Part shown: positions 1 to 7,787 of the stretch, piece by piece
How positions within the stretch are numbered: the first letter of the stretch is position 1
Layout of the letters: each line of letters begins with the position of its first letter
Origin: J061 sp003695725 [NCBI: Candidatus Schekmanbacteria bacterium]
GTDB taxonomy: Bacteria; Schekmanbacteria; GWA2-38-11
DNA length: 14,449 bases
Reading direction: 5' to 3'
NCBI GenBank assembly: GCA_003695725.1
Contig: RFHX01000275.1
Coordinates: 1 to 14,449, forward strand
Translations under genes and position numbers: made by a program
Notes under the pieces: generated by a model
What the model was told of the DNA's origin: nothing
The model's database searches: none
What the model saw: the letters and a program-made list of their open reading frames with translations, nothing else

Positions 1-2745
1 CATATCAAAGAGTATTTTCCTCTCAAGAACAAAAGAATACCAATACATCTATGGGCAGCATCTGCTGTTTCTTACGGAGGACTTCTAACAGCAGGTATAA
101 TTTCCTCATTAACTCGGCTTTCAATAGAAAAGATGGCTAGAAAATTTATAGCAGGAGAAAATATTGAAGAGCTGCTATCATCTATTAAATTGCTTGAAAA
201 AGAGGGAATGGAATTTACCATCGATGTTTTAGGTGAAGAAACTACTAGTGAAAGACAAGCTGAAGAATATGTGCAAACTTATCTAAAATTGATTGAGGAA
301 TTTTCTACCTCAAATTTTTCCAAAGACTCTAAGGAAAAAAAGAAAATCAATCTTTCATTGAAGGTATCGTCTCTATATTCTCAATTTGACCCTCTTGCAT
401 TCGAAGATTCAGTTGAAGCAGTGATTGGAAGAATTATGCCAATAATTCAGAAAGCTGAGATATATGGAGGGGAATTAACTATAGATATGGAAAACTTTCA
501 TTACAGAAATTTGATCGTCGAAATTGTTAAAAATCTGTTTCAAGAAAGAATATCTGAATCAATCGAGAGCTTCGGCACTGTTGTGCAGGCATACCTCAAG
601 GATTCACAGCATCAACTTGAAGAACTATTGAAATGGGAAAGTAAATCCAACCAAAAATTGCATATTCGTTTAGTTAAAGGTGCGTATTGGGATTACGAGG
701 TTATAAACTCCCAAAAAAATAGATGGCAATGCCCTGTCTTTACCAAAAAGGAAGAAACAGACGCCAATTTTGAAATACTTTCTGCAAAAATTCTCCAACA
801 CAATGACAAGATAAAACCAGCTTTTGCAACCCATAATATTCGAAGTATTGCTTCAGCTCTTGCATTAGCTGAATACTTCCACATTCCAAAGACGAATTTT
901 GAATTTCAGCTTCTTTATGGAATGGGAAATCCCATTAAGAAAGCCTTGGTTGATATGGGATTTAAAGTTCGAGTTTATACGCCTTTTGGAAAACTTATTC
1001 CGGGAATGGGATACCTCGTAAGGCGAATACTTGAAAATACTTCCAATAACTCTTTTTTAATGAAAAGTTTTTTCTTTGATGAACCTGTAGATACGCTTCT
1101 TGCAAGCCCGCATAAACTCGTCGAAAAAAAAGAAGCGGATAATGGCAAATTACAATCATCAACCAAAAAATTTCAAATTGAGCCGCTTGCTGATTTTTCC
1201 TTTCCAGATATCCGCAAAAAAATGCTGGACGCCATTGCTTCGATAAAAAAAGATTTGGGTAAAGAATATCCACTCGTTATTGGAGGCAAAAAGATAAAAA
1301 AAATATCTTCTCTTGAATCGGTCAACCCTTCAAATCCTGATGAAATTATCGGTTATGTTTCACGGGCAGAAAGAAAGGATGGAAGAAAAGCGATAGAATG
1401 GGCGTTAAAATCTCAAAAAAAGTGGAAGTCCATTTCTGCTGAAAAGAGATGTGAATTTATATTGAAAACTGCAGAGCTAATGAGAAAACAAAGGTTTAAA
1501 TTAGCGGCTTTAGAAGTGCTGGAAGGCGGCAAACCGATGAAGGAAGCTGATGCAGATGTATGTGAAGCAATTGATTATCTTGAATATTACGCATCTGAGA
1601 TGCAAAGATTAGATAAAAAACAAATCCTTGATCCAATTCCGGGTGAAATAAATGAATACTCATACATTCCACGAGGGATAGCCGTCGTCATCTCGCCGTG
1701 GAACTTTCCTCTTGCCATTTTGACAGGAATGACATCTGCGGCATTGGTAACAGGGAATGCAGTGATAATGAAGCCGGCAGAACAAACTTCAGTTATTGCT
1801 TATAAATTCTACGAACTCTTGGAAAAATCAGGAATTCCCGAAGGAATCGTTAATTTCCTTCCAGGGCTTGGTGAAGAAATAGGGGAATATCTTGTAAAAC
1901 ATCCCAAAATAGACATTGTTGCCTTTACAGGTTCAAAGGAAGTCGGATTGAGAATTAACAAATTATGCGCCAACACGAAAAGAAATCAGAAAAAAGTTAA
2001 AAAGGTTATCGCCGAAATGGGAGGAAAAAATGCACTTATCATCGATAATGACGCAGATATAGATGTAGCAATTAAATCTGCAATTGAATCTGCTTTTGGA
2101 TATCAGGGTCAAAAATGTTCTGCTTGTTCAAGATTGATTGTGCTCGATGGAATTTATAATGAGTTTACCGGAAGATTAATAGAAAGCACGAAGAGTTTAA
2201 AAATTGGCCCTGCAGAATCTCCATCGACTTTTATCGGACCGCTTATTGATGAAGATGCCTATAGCAAAGTAAAATTTTATATAGAAAAAGGAAAGAGTGA
2301 TGCAAAACTTCTCTATGAAACACCTGAGGATAAACTGCCTGATAATGGTTATTTCATTGGACCTGTTATTTTCGAATGTATGGATAATTCTTCCTTGATT
2401 GCAAAAGAAGAAATATTCGGGCCTGTGCTTGCAGTTTTTAGAGTGAAAGATATAAAATCGGCTATTGAGCTTGCTAATGACTGTGATTTTGCTCTTACAG
2501 GAGGGATAATATCAAGAAGTCCGGCAAACATAGAAAAAGTGAAAAATGAACTTGAAGCAGGAAATATCTATATCAACAGAAGAATAACAGGAGCAGTTGT
2601 TGGCAGACAGCCATTTGGCGGCTATAAACTTTCGGGAATGGGTTCAAAAGCAGGAGGTCCTGATTATTTATTGCAGTTTATGATTCCCAAAACTCTTTGT
2701 GAAAATATAATGCGGCACGGTTATGCTCCATTAAAAAACCAATGA
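1..2745 (+). CDS. putA: Bifunctional proline dehydrogenase / L-glutamate gamma-semialdehyde dehydrogenase (PutA type), 5' partial
   Basis: Oxidises L-proline to P5C (FAD-linked) and then to glutamate (NAD-linked). The frame is open to base 1 with no stop, and the ATG at 133 has no good ribosome site and would cut into conserved sequence, so the true start probably lies upstream. At least 914 residues are present; short PutA proteins have about 1000, so roughly the first tenth is missing. Numbering from base 1, the proline dehydrogenase barrel occupies about 45-370, with RLVKGAYWD at 223-231, FATHN, and the flavin/substrate segment YTPFGK...YLVRR at 326-342. The aldehyde dehydrogenase domain follows from about 430: SPWNFP at 565-570, FTGSKEVG, general base E672 in EMGGKN, catalytic C706 in GQKCSACSR, and EEIFGPV near 804. 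No ribbon-helix-helix DNA-binding domain is visible, so autoregulation like that of E. coli PutA is not expected. The Crp-like gene starts 16 bases later, probably in the same transcript. Confidence 0.95.
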   Translation, partial: HIKEYFPLKNKRIPIHLWAASAVSYGGLLTAGIISSLTRLSIEKMARKFIAGENIEELLSSIKLLEKEGMEFTIDVLGEETTSERQAEEYVQTYLKLIEEFSTSNFSKDSKEKKKINLSLKVSSLYSQFDPLAFEDSVEAVIGRIMPIIQKAEIYGGELTIDMENFHYRNLIVEIVKNLFQERISESIESFGTVVQAYLKDSQHQLEELLKWESKSNQKLHIRLVKGAYWDYEVINSQKNRWQCPVFTKKEETDANFEILSAKILQHNDKIKPAFATHNIRSIASALALAEYFHIPKTNFEFQLLYGMGNPIKKALVDMGFKVRVYTPFGKLIPGMGYLVRRILENTSNNSFLMKSFFFDEPVDTLLASPHKLVEKKEADNGKLQSSTKKFQIEPLADFSFPDIRKKMLDAIASIKKDLGKEYPLVIGGKKIKKISSLESVNPSNPDEIIGYVSRAERKDGRKAIEWALKSQKKWKSISAEKRCEFILKTAELMRKQRFKLAALEVLEGGKPMKEADADVCEAIDYLEYYASEMQRLDKKQILDPIPGEINEYSYIPRGIAVVISPWNFPLAILTGMTSAALVTGNAVIMKPAEQTSVIAYKFYELLEKSGIPEGIVNFLPGLGEEIGEYLVKHPKIDIVAFTGSKEVGLRINKLCANTKRNQKKVKKVIAEMGGKNALIIDNDADIDVAIKSAIESAFGYQGQKCSACSRLIVLDGIYNEFTGRLIESTKSLKIGPAESPSTFIGPLIDEDAYSKVKFYIEKGKSDAKLLYETPEDKLPDNGYFIGPVIFECMDNSSLIAKEEIFGPVLAVFRVKDIKSAIELANDCDFALTGGIISRSPANIEKVKNELEAGNIYINRRITGAVVGRQPFGGYKLSGMGSKAGGPDYLLQFMIPKTLCENIMRHGYAPLKNQ

Positions 2746-2761
2746 AAGGCACACTATTGCA

Positions 2762-3463
2762 ATGAAAGATGAAGAAAAAGCTCTGTTAAAAAAAATACCT
2801 CTCTTTGAAGACCTTGATGAGGATGCAATGAAAAAAGTTATCTCAATTGCAAGAAAAAAAATTTTTCGTAAGAATGAAATTATATTTGAGGATGGAGATG
2901 AAGCAGAAAGCTTTTATATTATTCTTTCAGGGCAGGTAAAGATTTACAAGCTTTCAAATGACGGCAAGGAGCAGATTCTTCATATCATTGAAAAAGGGGA
3001 AAGTTTTGGAGAAGCGGCGCTTTTTTCAGGAGGAAACTATCCTGCTTATGCCGAAGCAATTGAAGATTCTATGCTCATCTCGATACCAAAAGACCAATTT
3101 TTATCTATTTTGAAAAACACACCTGAGCTATCTCTTAAGATGCTTGCATCGCTTTCGCGATACCTTATACAGTTTAACAGAATGATCGAAGAGCTTTCGC
3201 TGAAGGAGGTCTCGTCGCGCCTTGCAGGATTTTTGCTCGATGAAATAAAAAAGAATAAATCTATTGAGGCAAAAGATAATGTTGTTTTTGAAATCGGAAT
3301 CAGTAAAGTTCAACTTGCACGAAAATTAGGTACAGTAAATGAGACATTGTACCGCACTTTCAAGAAAATGAAAGAAAAGGGAATTATTGATTTCAAGGGG
3401 AAGAAAGTAAAAATAATAAATGCAGAAAAATTGAAAGCACTGGCTGAAGGAAAGAAAAGATAA
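2762..3463 (+). CDS. Crp/Fnr-family transcriptional regulator
   Basis: A 233-residue regulator with an N-terminal cyclic-nucleotide-binding-type beta-barrel (about 10-120), a long dimerisation helix (about 120-150) and a C-terminal winged helix-turn-helix (about 150-225; helices around SKVQLARKLG and VNETLYRTFKKMKEKG). FGEAALF at 82-88 matches the phosphate-binding cassette region, but the following PRAAT-like stretch reads YPAYAEA, without the arginine that contacts cAMP phosphate. It therefore probably does not bind cAMP as CRP does. There is no N-terminal cysteine cluster, so it is not a classical Fe-S FNR. It starts 16 bases after putA behind a weak AAAGG ribosome site, which suggests co-transcription and perhaps control of proline use; that link is inference. 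The family assignment is secure, the effector unknown. Confidence 0.93.
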   Translation: MKDEEKALLKKIPLFEDLDEDAMKKVISIARKKIFRKNEIIFEDGDEAESFYIILSGQVKIYKLSNDGKEQILHIIEKGESFGEAALFSGGNYPAYAEAIEDSMLISIPKDQFLSILKNTPELSLKMLASLSRYLIQFNRMIEELSLKEVSSRLAGFLLDEIKKNKSIEAKDNVVFEIGISKVQLARKLGTVNETLYRTFKKMKEKGIIDFKGKKVKIINAEKLKALAEGKKR

Positions 3464-3535
3464 TACAAGATAAATAGCGTCTCTTTGAATATATAAGTCT
3501 GAAGTTGCCTCTCAAAAACTATGTCTCAAGAGCAT

Positions 3536-3566
3536 AGGCATTGAGGTTATTTTGCCAATCCTTTTT
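3536..3566 (+). terminator. Possible intrinsic terminator after the Crp-like gene
   Basis: An imperfect stem (AGG-C-ATTG pairing with CAAT-CCT, one bulged C, 12-base loop) runs directly into five T residues, 73 bases after the regulator's stop codon. Its position fits the end of the putA-crp transcript. The stem is short and bulged, so this is a moderate call. Confidence 0.35.
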
Positions 3567-3642
3567 AAAAAGATGTGAGCGTTGCAAAGTCGAAGCTCGC
3601 CACGATAGAAAGCCTTTGGGGAAGCAGTAGTTTTTCTATTAA

Positions 3643-3806
3643 ATCAAATTGACGGCACATGAAAAAGAGATGGACGCAAAACGTGCAGGCAATGAGGAAT
3701 GCATTATATTTGCTTATATGTCGCAGATACGAAGAATGAAGTGCAATACAACAATTGGGTTTTTACCAAAGCATCACCAAATGCTATTGTCAACTTTTAC
3801 GAGTAA
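3643..3806 (+). pseudogene. Possible frameshifted coding remnant, family unknown
   Basis: This lies in the 483-base stretch between the convergent Crp-like and rng genes, which otherwise holds no convincing gene. One frame is open from 3643 and reads ...EMDAKRAGNEECIIFAY. Near 3718 a shift of two bases continues in another frame as VADTKNEVQYNNW, then FTKASPNAIVNFYE, to a stop at 3804-3806. The joined reading looks more protein-like than either alone, which could mean a decayed gene end. It has no recognisable family, no clear start and no ribosome site, and chance is a real alternative. Confidence 0.15.
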
Positions 3807-3930
3807 TTATAAGAAGAGCAAAAATTACACAATAAACACCGTTGTAAAATGATAAAAAAAAATAAAAAATGGATAATGTCATTATTTAACTATTTGAAAA
3901 AATTAAGAAAAAACATCAGAAAAGCCAAAA

Positions 3931-3944
3931 GCAGACTTGACCCC
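3931..3944. repeat. GCAGACTTGACCCC motif abutting the rng stop
   Basis: The 14-base word GCAGACTTGACCCC ends two bases from the rng stop codon. From memory, words of this kind (GGGGTCAAGTCTGC on the other strand) recur between genes in several deltaproteobacterial and related genomes, sometimes near REP-associated transposases. Only one copy is visible here and no inverted partner lies nearby, so calling it a dispersed repeat is tentative. Confidence 0.2.
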
Positions 3945-3946
3945 TC

Positions 3947-5500
3947 TTACATTGTCATAATGTCGTACTCTTCCAAATGACAATCAAAATCAGTCTTAAT
4001 AACCAACTTCTTGTGGTAAGTTTTTTCAAGGTCTTCTATGATATGATTTTCTTCTTCATAAAATTTATCAGCTATGCTCGGATGAACACTAATCATAATT
4101 TTCTTGTGTGGTACTCTGGAAAGTTCTCTTGTTATCTTTCTTAAAATGTCAAAAAAAACTGTATCCACAGATTTTACCATTCCCCTCCCTTCACAGTATT
4201 CACATGGTTGACACAGAATCTTTGAAAGGGATTCTCTAACTCTTTTGCGTGTCATTTGAATCAAGCCAAGTTCAGAAATTTTCAAGATATTTGTCTTTAT
4301 TCTGTCTTTACTGACTTCATATTCAAGAGCTTTGTAAACTTTTTCCCTATTTTCTTCCTTTTGCATATCGATAAAATCAATTATTATAATTCCGCCTATA
4401 TTTCGCAGGCGTATCTGATATGCTATCTCTTTGACCGCTTCAAGATTTGTTTTTAAAATAGTATCTTGAAGATTTTTTTTGCCTACATATCGACCTGTAT
4501 TAACATCAATAGAAACAAGTGCCTCTGTTTCGTCAATCACTATATAACCGCCTGATTTGAGCCAAACTTTTTTCCCAAGTGCCTTATCAATTTCAACTTC
4601 AATTCCAAATGCATCAAAAATTGGTTCATTTGATTCATAATGATGGATGCGATCTTCATAATGTGGAAGAAACTCACGAACAAATTTTAAACATCTTTCA
4701 TAATCCTTTTTTGAATCAATTAAAACCCGCTCGACATCCATTGTAAGCATATCTCTAATAGAGCGAAGTATTAAATCCAAATCAGAATGAATTAAGCCCG
4801 GGGAATGTCTTTTTTCTGCTTTTTCAGAAATAGATTTCCAAAGTTTTGTAAGAAAATCCATATCTGAAATGAATTCTTCTTCATCTTTCCCTTCGCTTAC
4901 TGTTCTTACGATATAACCATAATTAGATTTATTCAAATCTTCGACGATAGTTTTCAGGCGCATCCTTTCATAGCGGTCTTCTATTTTTCTTGAAACACCA
5001 ATATGTTTGACTGTAGGCATAAGCACTAAATATCTGCCCGGCAGGGAGATGTATGATGTCAAACGAGGTCCCTTTGTTCCTATTGGGTCACGTGCTACTT
5101 GAACAAGAAGTTCTTGGCCATCCTTCAATAGGTCTTCAATCTGAACATTAGACCTTTTCTTTCTTTCTTTTAGAAACTGAGGCTCTGTTTCAATTTCTAC
5201 GAGCTCACTTTCCTCAACATTATTATTGAATACAGATTCTTCTGTTTCAAGAAACTCTCTATATGCCTCTGCATCGTCACAAATATCATCAACATACAGA
5301 AATCCAGCTTTTTCTGTTCCTATATCTAAAAATGCCGCCTGCATACCCGGAAGTACTTTCGTAACTCTTCCTTTGTAAATATTTCCCACATATCCGCGTT
5401 CTTTTTTTCTTTCAATGTAAATTTCGACAACATTACCTTCTTCAAGAACAGCGAGGCGAGTCTCATAATTAGTTGAATTTACAATAAATTGTTTAGACAA
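3947..5500 (-). CDS. rng: Ribonuclease G (RNase E/G family)
   Basis: Endoribonuclease acting in rRNA 5'-end maturation and mRNA turnover. The 517 residues follow the family layout: an S1 RNA-binding domain from about 35 to 150, a 5'-sensor/RNase H-like region, and the DNase I-like catalytic domain with the two metal-binding aspartates D332 (SIDVNTG) and D375 (IIDFIDM), 43 residues apart as in E. coli RNase E. The Zn-link motif is present as PCEYCEGRG (C433, C436). The S1 domain carries an acidic insertion at about 74-118. There is no long C-terminal scaffold, so RNase G rather than RNase E fits. The start is TTG at 5498-5500, chosen because a strong GGAGGAGA lies seven bases upstream and conserved sequence begins at once. 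It has its own promoter and is separated from the upstream operon by a terminator. Confidence 0.95.
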   Translation of the reverse strand: MSKQFIVNSTNYETRLAVLEEGNVVEIYIERKKERGYVGNIYKGRVTKVLPGMQAAFLDIGTEKAGFLYVDDICDDAEAYREFLETEESVFNNNVEESELVEIETEPQFLKERKKRSNVQIEDLLKDGQELLVQVARDPIGTKGPRLTSYISLPGRYLVLMPTVKHIGVSRKIEDRYERMRLKTIVEDLNKSNYGYIVRTVSEGKDEEEFISDMDFLTKLWKSISEKAEKRHSPGLIHSDLDLILRSIRDMLTMDVERVLIDSKKDYERCLKFVREFLPHYEDRIHHYESNEPIFDAFGIEVEIDKALGKKVWLKSGGYIVIDETEALVSIDVNTGRYVGKKNLQDTILKTNLEAVKEIAYQIRLRNIGGIIIIDFIDMQKEENREKVYKALEYEVSKDRIKTNILKISELGLIQMTRKRVRESLSKILCQPCEYCEGRGMVKSVDTVFFDILRKITRELSRVPHKKIMISVHPSIADKFYEEENHIIEDLEKTYHKKLVIKTDFDCHLEEYDIMTM

Positions 5501-5507
5501 AGCACTA

Positions 5508-5515
5508 TCTCCTCC
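5508..5515 (-). promoter_or_regulatory. Shine-Dalgarno site fixing the rng TTG start
   Basis: GGAGGAGA on the minus strand sits seven bases before TTG at 5500-5498. No ATG or GTG in frame gives a better fit, so this site decides the start. Confidence 0.75.
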
Positions 5516-5550
5516 AACGAACCGTGCAATCTATATTTTTTAATAAAATT

Positions 5551-5578
5551 ATTATTCATATCAAAAATAATATATCAA
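5551..5578 (-). promoter_or_regulatory. Sigma70-like promoter for rng
   Basis: On the minus strand TTGATA (5578-5573, 5 of 6 to the -35 consensus) is followed after 16 bases by AATAAT (5556-5551, 5 of 6 to the -10 consensus). Transcription would begin near 5544, giving a leader of about 44 bases to the TTG start. It lies downstream of the operon terminator, consistent with independent expression of rng. Confidence 0.5.
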
Positions 5579-5629
5579 CCAATTTTAAGAAGATGAGTCC
5601 GAAAAAGGTAAGAAATGAGAGCTCTCCCG

Positions 5630-5648
5630 AAAAAAGGAGTCTCCCCTT
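5630..5648 (-). terminator. Intrinsic terminator of the ten-gene operon
   Basis: On the minus strand AAGGGG-AGA-CTCCTT forms a six-pair stem (one G-T wobble) with a three-base loop, continuing into a T tract. It begins ten bases after the stop codon of the last operon gene, where a transcript end is expected. Confidence 0.55.
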
Positions 5649-5658
5649 GGTAACTTTT

Positions 5659-6480
5659 TTATTTTCTCTTTCCGAATTTTTCGTAATACTCTGCGGGAAT
5701 CTTCGAGGGATCTTTGTAAATGTGGAAAATACAGGGATCTTCCGGTTTTTCAGGCGGTTCATGAATCCACTGGGGATGTCCAAACCATTCTATGCATTGA
5801 ATATTATTCCATACCATACAATGTGAACAATAAGCAGGAAAATTTGGCCTATTATACCCTATTGGTTTTGGATCTTTTACTCTGTAATAATTTTTCGGTG
5901 GGTCATAAGCGCCTTCGCGAAGCAATCTTCCTCCGCTTCCACAAGGATCGTGAATGAAAGTAAATTTCTCGTCATCTTCAATCACCTTCATCTTTCCCAT
6001 ATGAGTTTTGAGAAGATGGGCTGTCATCCTCACGAAATCCTCAACTTCCATATTCTCCCATGCCTCAAATCCCTTCTTCTGCATTTCTCCTGTATAGCGA
6101 AGAATTCCTTCAAGGCGTTCATCGCCATATACTTCCCCCATATAACTAAAAGATGCTGCCATTATTTCAATATAGAGGTCATGGACAATACGATGTTGTT
6201 TTTCCCTTTCTTCGAATAATTCTTCAAGCCCATCATAATCACCTGCTTTTACCTTCTCTGTTATCTTTTCTGAAATCTTCTGCTGTTCTTCTCTAAACAC
6301 CTTTTCATTATATTGAAGAATATATTCTACGACTCTCGCCAGTCCTTTATGAACAAGGATAAATTCTTTTGGCAGAGATTCACATTCCTTTATCGCCTTC
6401 TCTCTGTCTCCTTCCTTGATAGCTTTTAAAATCTTCTCTGATTGTTTAAGGGATAATTCTTCAAGTTCTTTTGGATCCAT
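5659..6480 (-). CDS. Uncharacterised protein: duplicated helical unit plus Cys/His-rich C-terminal region
   Basis: I do not recognise a characterised function. The 273 residues fall into two parts. Residues about 21-130 contain two helical units related without gaps at an offset of 56 residues: IKEGD at 21-25 matches VKAGD at 77-81, VH at 43-44 matches VH at 99-100, and Y57 matches Y113. From about 170 the protein is rich in Cys, His, Pro and aromatics: HDPCGSGGRL (H177, C180), FPAYCSHC (C218, H220, C221), C229, H235, H240 and PCIFH (C250, H253). This looks like a metal or thiol site, but no catalytic motif is identifiable, and the E2 signature HxxxDG is absent. The C-terminal PCIFHIYK loosely recalls the ends of the two ATC-hydrolase-like proteins in the operon. 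A GAGG ribosome site precedes the ATG. It is the last gene, 23 bases after the lipoyl-domain gene, where an E2 or E3 gene would normally be. Confidence 0.85.
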   Translation of the reverse strand: MDPKELEELSLKQSEKILKAIKEGDREKAIKECESLPKEFILVHKGLARVVEYILQYNEKVFREEQQKISEKITEKVKAGDYDGLEELFEEREKQHRIVHDLYIEIMAASFSYMGEVYGDERLEGILRYTGEMQKKGFEAWENMEVEDFVRMTAHLLKTHMGKMKVIEDDEKFTFIHDPCGSGGRLLREGAYDPPKNYYRVKDPKPIGYNRPNFPAYCSHCMVWNNIQCIEWFGHPQWIHEPPEKPEDPCIFHIYKDPSKIPAEYYEKFGKRK

Positions 6481-6503
6481 ATAAAAAACCTCGTATTTTC
6501 TTC

Positions 6504-6743
6504 TTATTCTTCTTCGATTATAGCAAGCACTTCTCCTACCGGATACTCAACTTCAGGTTGTCCAATTATCTTTTTAAGAATTCCTGTAGCAGGAGATTCA
6601 ACCTCATATTCTACCTTTTCAGTTTCTACTATCAAGATCACTTCTGATTTTTCAACTCTATCACCTTCATTTTTCAGCCATCTTACAACAGAACCGACTT
6701 CCATAGTCAGTCCTAATTTGGGCATAACAAGTTCAACTGCCAT
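6504..6743 (-). CDS. Free-standing lipoyl-domain protein (E2 N-terminal type)
   Basis: The 79 residues form a single lipoyl/biotinyl-attachment domain and nothing else. It begins MPKLGLTMEVG at 7-17 as in 2-oxoacid dehydrogenase E2 proteins, and the modified lysine is K43 in ETEKVEYE; the context is ETDKA-like, not the MKM of biotin carriers. The usual E2 continuation (linker, E1/E3-binding domain, acyltransferase with HxxxDG) is absent, and the stop is clean with no decayed coding sequence after it. AAGGAGG lies just upstream of the ATG. It directly follows E1 beta, in the place of an E2 gene, so it most likely serves as the swinging-arm substrate of this E1. What takes the acyl group from it is not evident in this window. 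Confidence 0.9.
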   Translation of the reverse strand: MAVELVMPKLGLTMEVGSVVRWLKNEGDRVEKSEVILIVETEKVEYEVESPATGILKKIIGQPEVEYPVGEVLAIIEEE

Positions 6744-6785
6744 TTAAAAGTTTCCTCCTTAATTAATTTCTATTTTGGATTCAAT

Positions 6786-7760
6786 TCATTTAACCACTTT
6801 CTTGACTGCTTCCACTATTTCTTCTTCACCCGGCAAATATGCCTTTTCCAATGGTTTGCTAAAAGGTACAGGACAGAAAGGAGCGCCAATTCTCTGTACC
6901 GGCGCCTTTAAGTCTGAAAATGCTTCTTCAGCAATCATCGCAGATACTTCTGCTCCAAATCCTGCAAATTTTACTTCCTCAAAAGCAACAACCGCACGCC
7001 CCGTTTTTTTAACAGAATCGAGGATCAAACTCTTATCGAGAGGCGATATTGTCCGAGGGTCAATAACCTCAATATCAATTCCTTCTTCTGATAATTTTGA
7101 GGCAGCTTTCAATGCCTGATGCACCATTCTTGAAGTAGCAATAACTGTAACATCACCACCTTCCTTCTTGATGTCTCCTTTTCCTATGGGAAGAGTAAAA
7201 TCTTCATCAGGCACTTCTCCCTTCAGACCATAAAGTGTCTTATTTTCAATAAATAGGATAGGATTATCATCTCTAATTGAAGCTTTTAGAAGTCCTTTAA
7301 CATCTGTTACTGTACTTGGCATTACTACTTTTAGTCCCGGCACATGAGCAAACCATGCTTCCAAACACTGAGAATGCTGCGGTCCTGCATTAAGTCCTGC
7401 GCCGCACTGTGTTCTGATAACAAGAGGAAGTTTGGGCTTGCCACCAAACATATACCTTATTTTTGCCGCCTGATTTACTACTTGGTCCATTGCGCAAGTT
7501 ATAAAATCCATAAACATTATCTCAACGACAGGACGAAGTCCTGTGAGAGCAGCGCCAATTGCCAATCCTATGATGCCTGTTTCAGCAATAGGGGTATCGA
7601 CAACGCGGTCAGCACCGAATTTATCAAGCAATCCTCTTGTAGCGCTGAAAGAACCGCCTGCTAAAGCGACATCTTCTCCCGCTACAAAAACCGAACCATC
7701 TCTTTCCATTTCCTCTCTGAGGGCATCGTTGACCGCTCGTATATATCTTGTTTCAGCCAT
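6786..7760 (-). CDS. 2-oxoacid/acetoin dehydrogenase E1 component, beta subunit
   Basis: The 324 residues match the full E1 beta length. The N-terminal pyrimidine-binding domain carries GEDVALAGG (28-36), TPIAE with the glutamate (E60) expected to activate thiamine diphosphate, and GPQHSQ with the conserved active-site histidine H129. The C-terminal transketolase-type domain (about 190-324) includes VIDPRTISPLD. With the alpha subunit it forms the heterotetrameric thiamine-dependent decarboxylase or acetoin-cleaving enzyme that transfers an acyl group to a lipoyl domain. It starts 27 bases after the alpha gene behind AGGAG six bases from the ATG. The substrate cannot be fixed from this subunit; pyruvate, acetoin and branched-chain 2-oxoacids are all possible. 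Confidence 0.93.
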   Translation of the reverse strand: MAETRYIRAVNDALREEMERDGSVFVAGEDVALAGGSFSATRGLLDKFGADRVVDTPIAETGIIGLAIGAALTGLRPVVEIMFMDFITCAMDQVVNQAAKIRYMFGGKPKLPLVIRTQCGAGLNAGPQHSQCLEAWFAHVPGLKVVMPSTVTDVKGLLKASIRDDNPILFIENKTLYGLKGEVPDEDFTLPIGKGDIKKEGGDVTVIATSRMVHQALKAASKLSEEGIDIEVIDPRTISPLDKSLILDSVKKTGRAVVAFEEVKFAGFGAEVSAMIAEEAFSDLKAPVQRIGAPFCPVPFSKPLEKAYLPGEEEIVEAVKKVVK

Positions 7761-7787
7761 TGTTAACTCCTCTTTTCTTTTTTGTCC

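Noticed and set aside
133-135. ATG at 133 as the true putA start
   Set aside because: The frame stays open for all 44 upstream codons, those codons read like the end of the helical arm of short PutA proteins, and the ATG has no clear ribosome site.
3519-3537. CTATG...CATAG hairpin after the Crp-like gene
   Set aside because: A five-pair stem without a T tract; it overlaps the better terminator candidate at 3536-3566.
3649-3852. 67-codon plus-strand frame as an intact gene
   Set aside because: It begins with TTG, has no ribosome site and no family resemblance, and the more protein-like reading requires leaving this frame near 3718.
3873-3885. ATAATG-T-CATTAT palindrome between rng and the Crp-like gene
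   Set aside because: It lies between convergent genes with no promoter to control, in very AT-rich sequence where short dyads are expected by chance.
5617-5626. GAGAGCTCTC palindrome as the operon terminator
   Set aside because: The palindrome has no loop and no T tract after it; the AAGGGG-AGA-CTCCTT hairpin nearer the stop is a better terminator.
5524-5826. 100-codon plus-strand frame across the rng promoter and the end of the 273-residue gene
   Set aside because: It overlaps a convincing minus-strand gene, the operon terminator and the rng promoter, and its translation is low-complexity.
6504-6743. Lipoyl-domain gene as a frameshifted remnant of a full E2
   Set aside because: The 23 bases after its stop lead straight into a new gene with its own ribosome site, and neither contains E2 linker or acyltransferase motifs.
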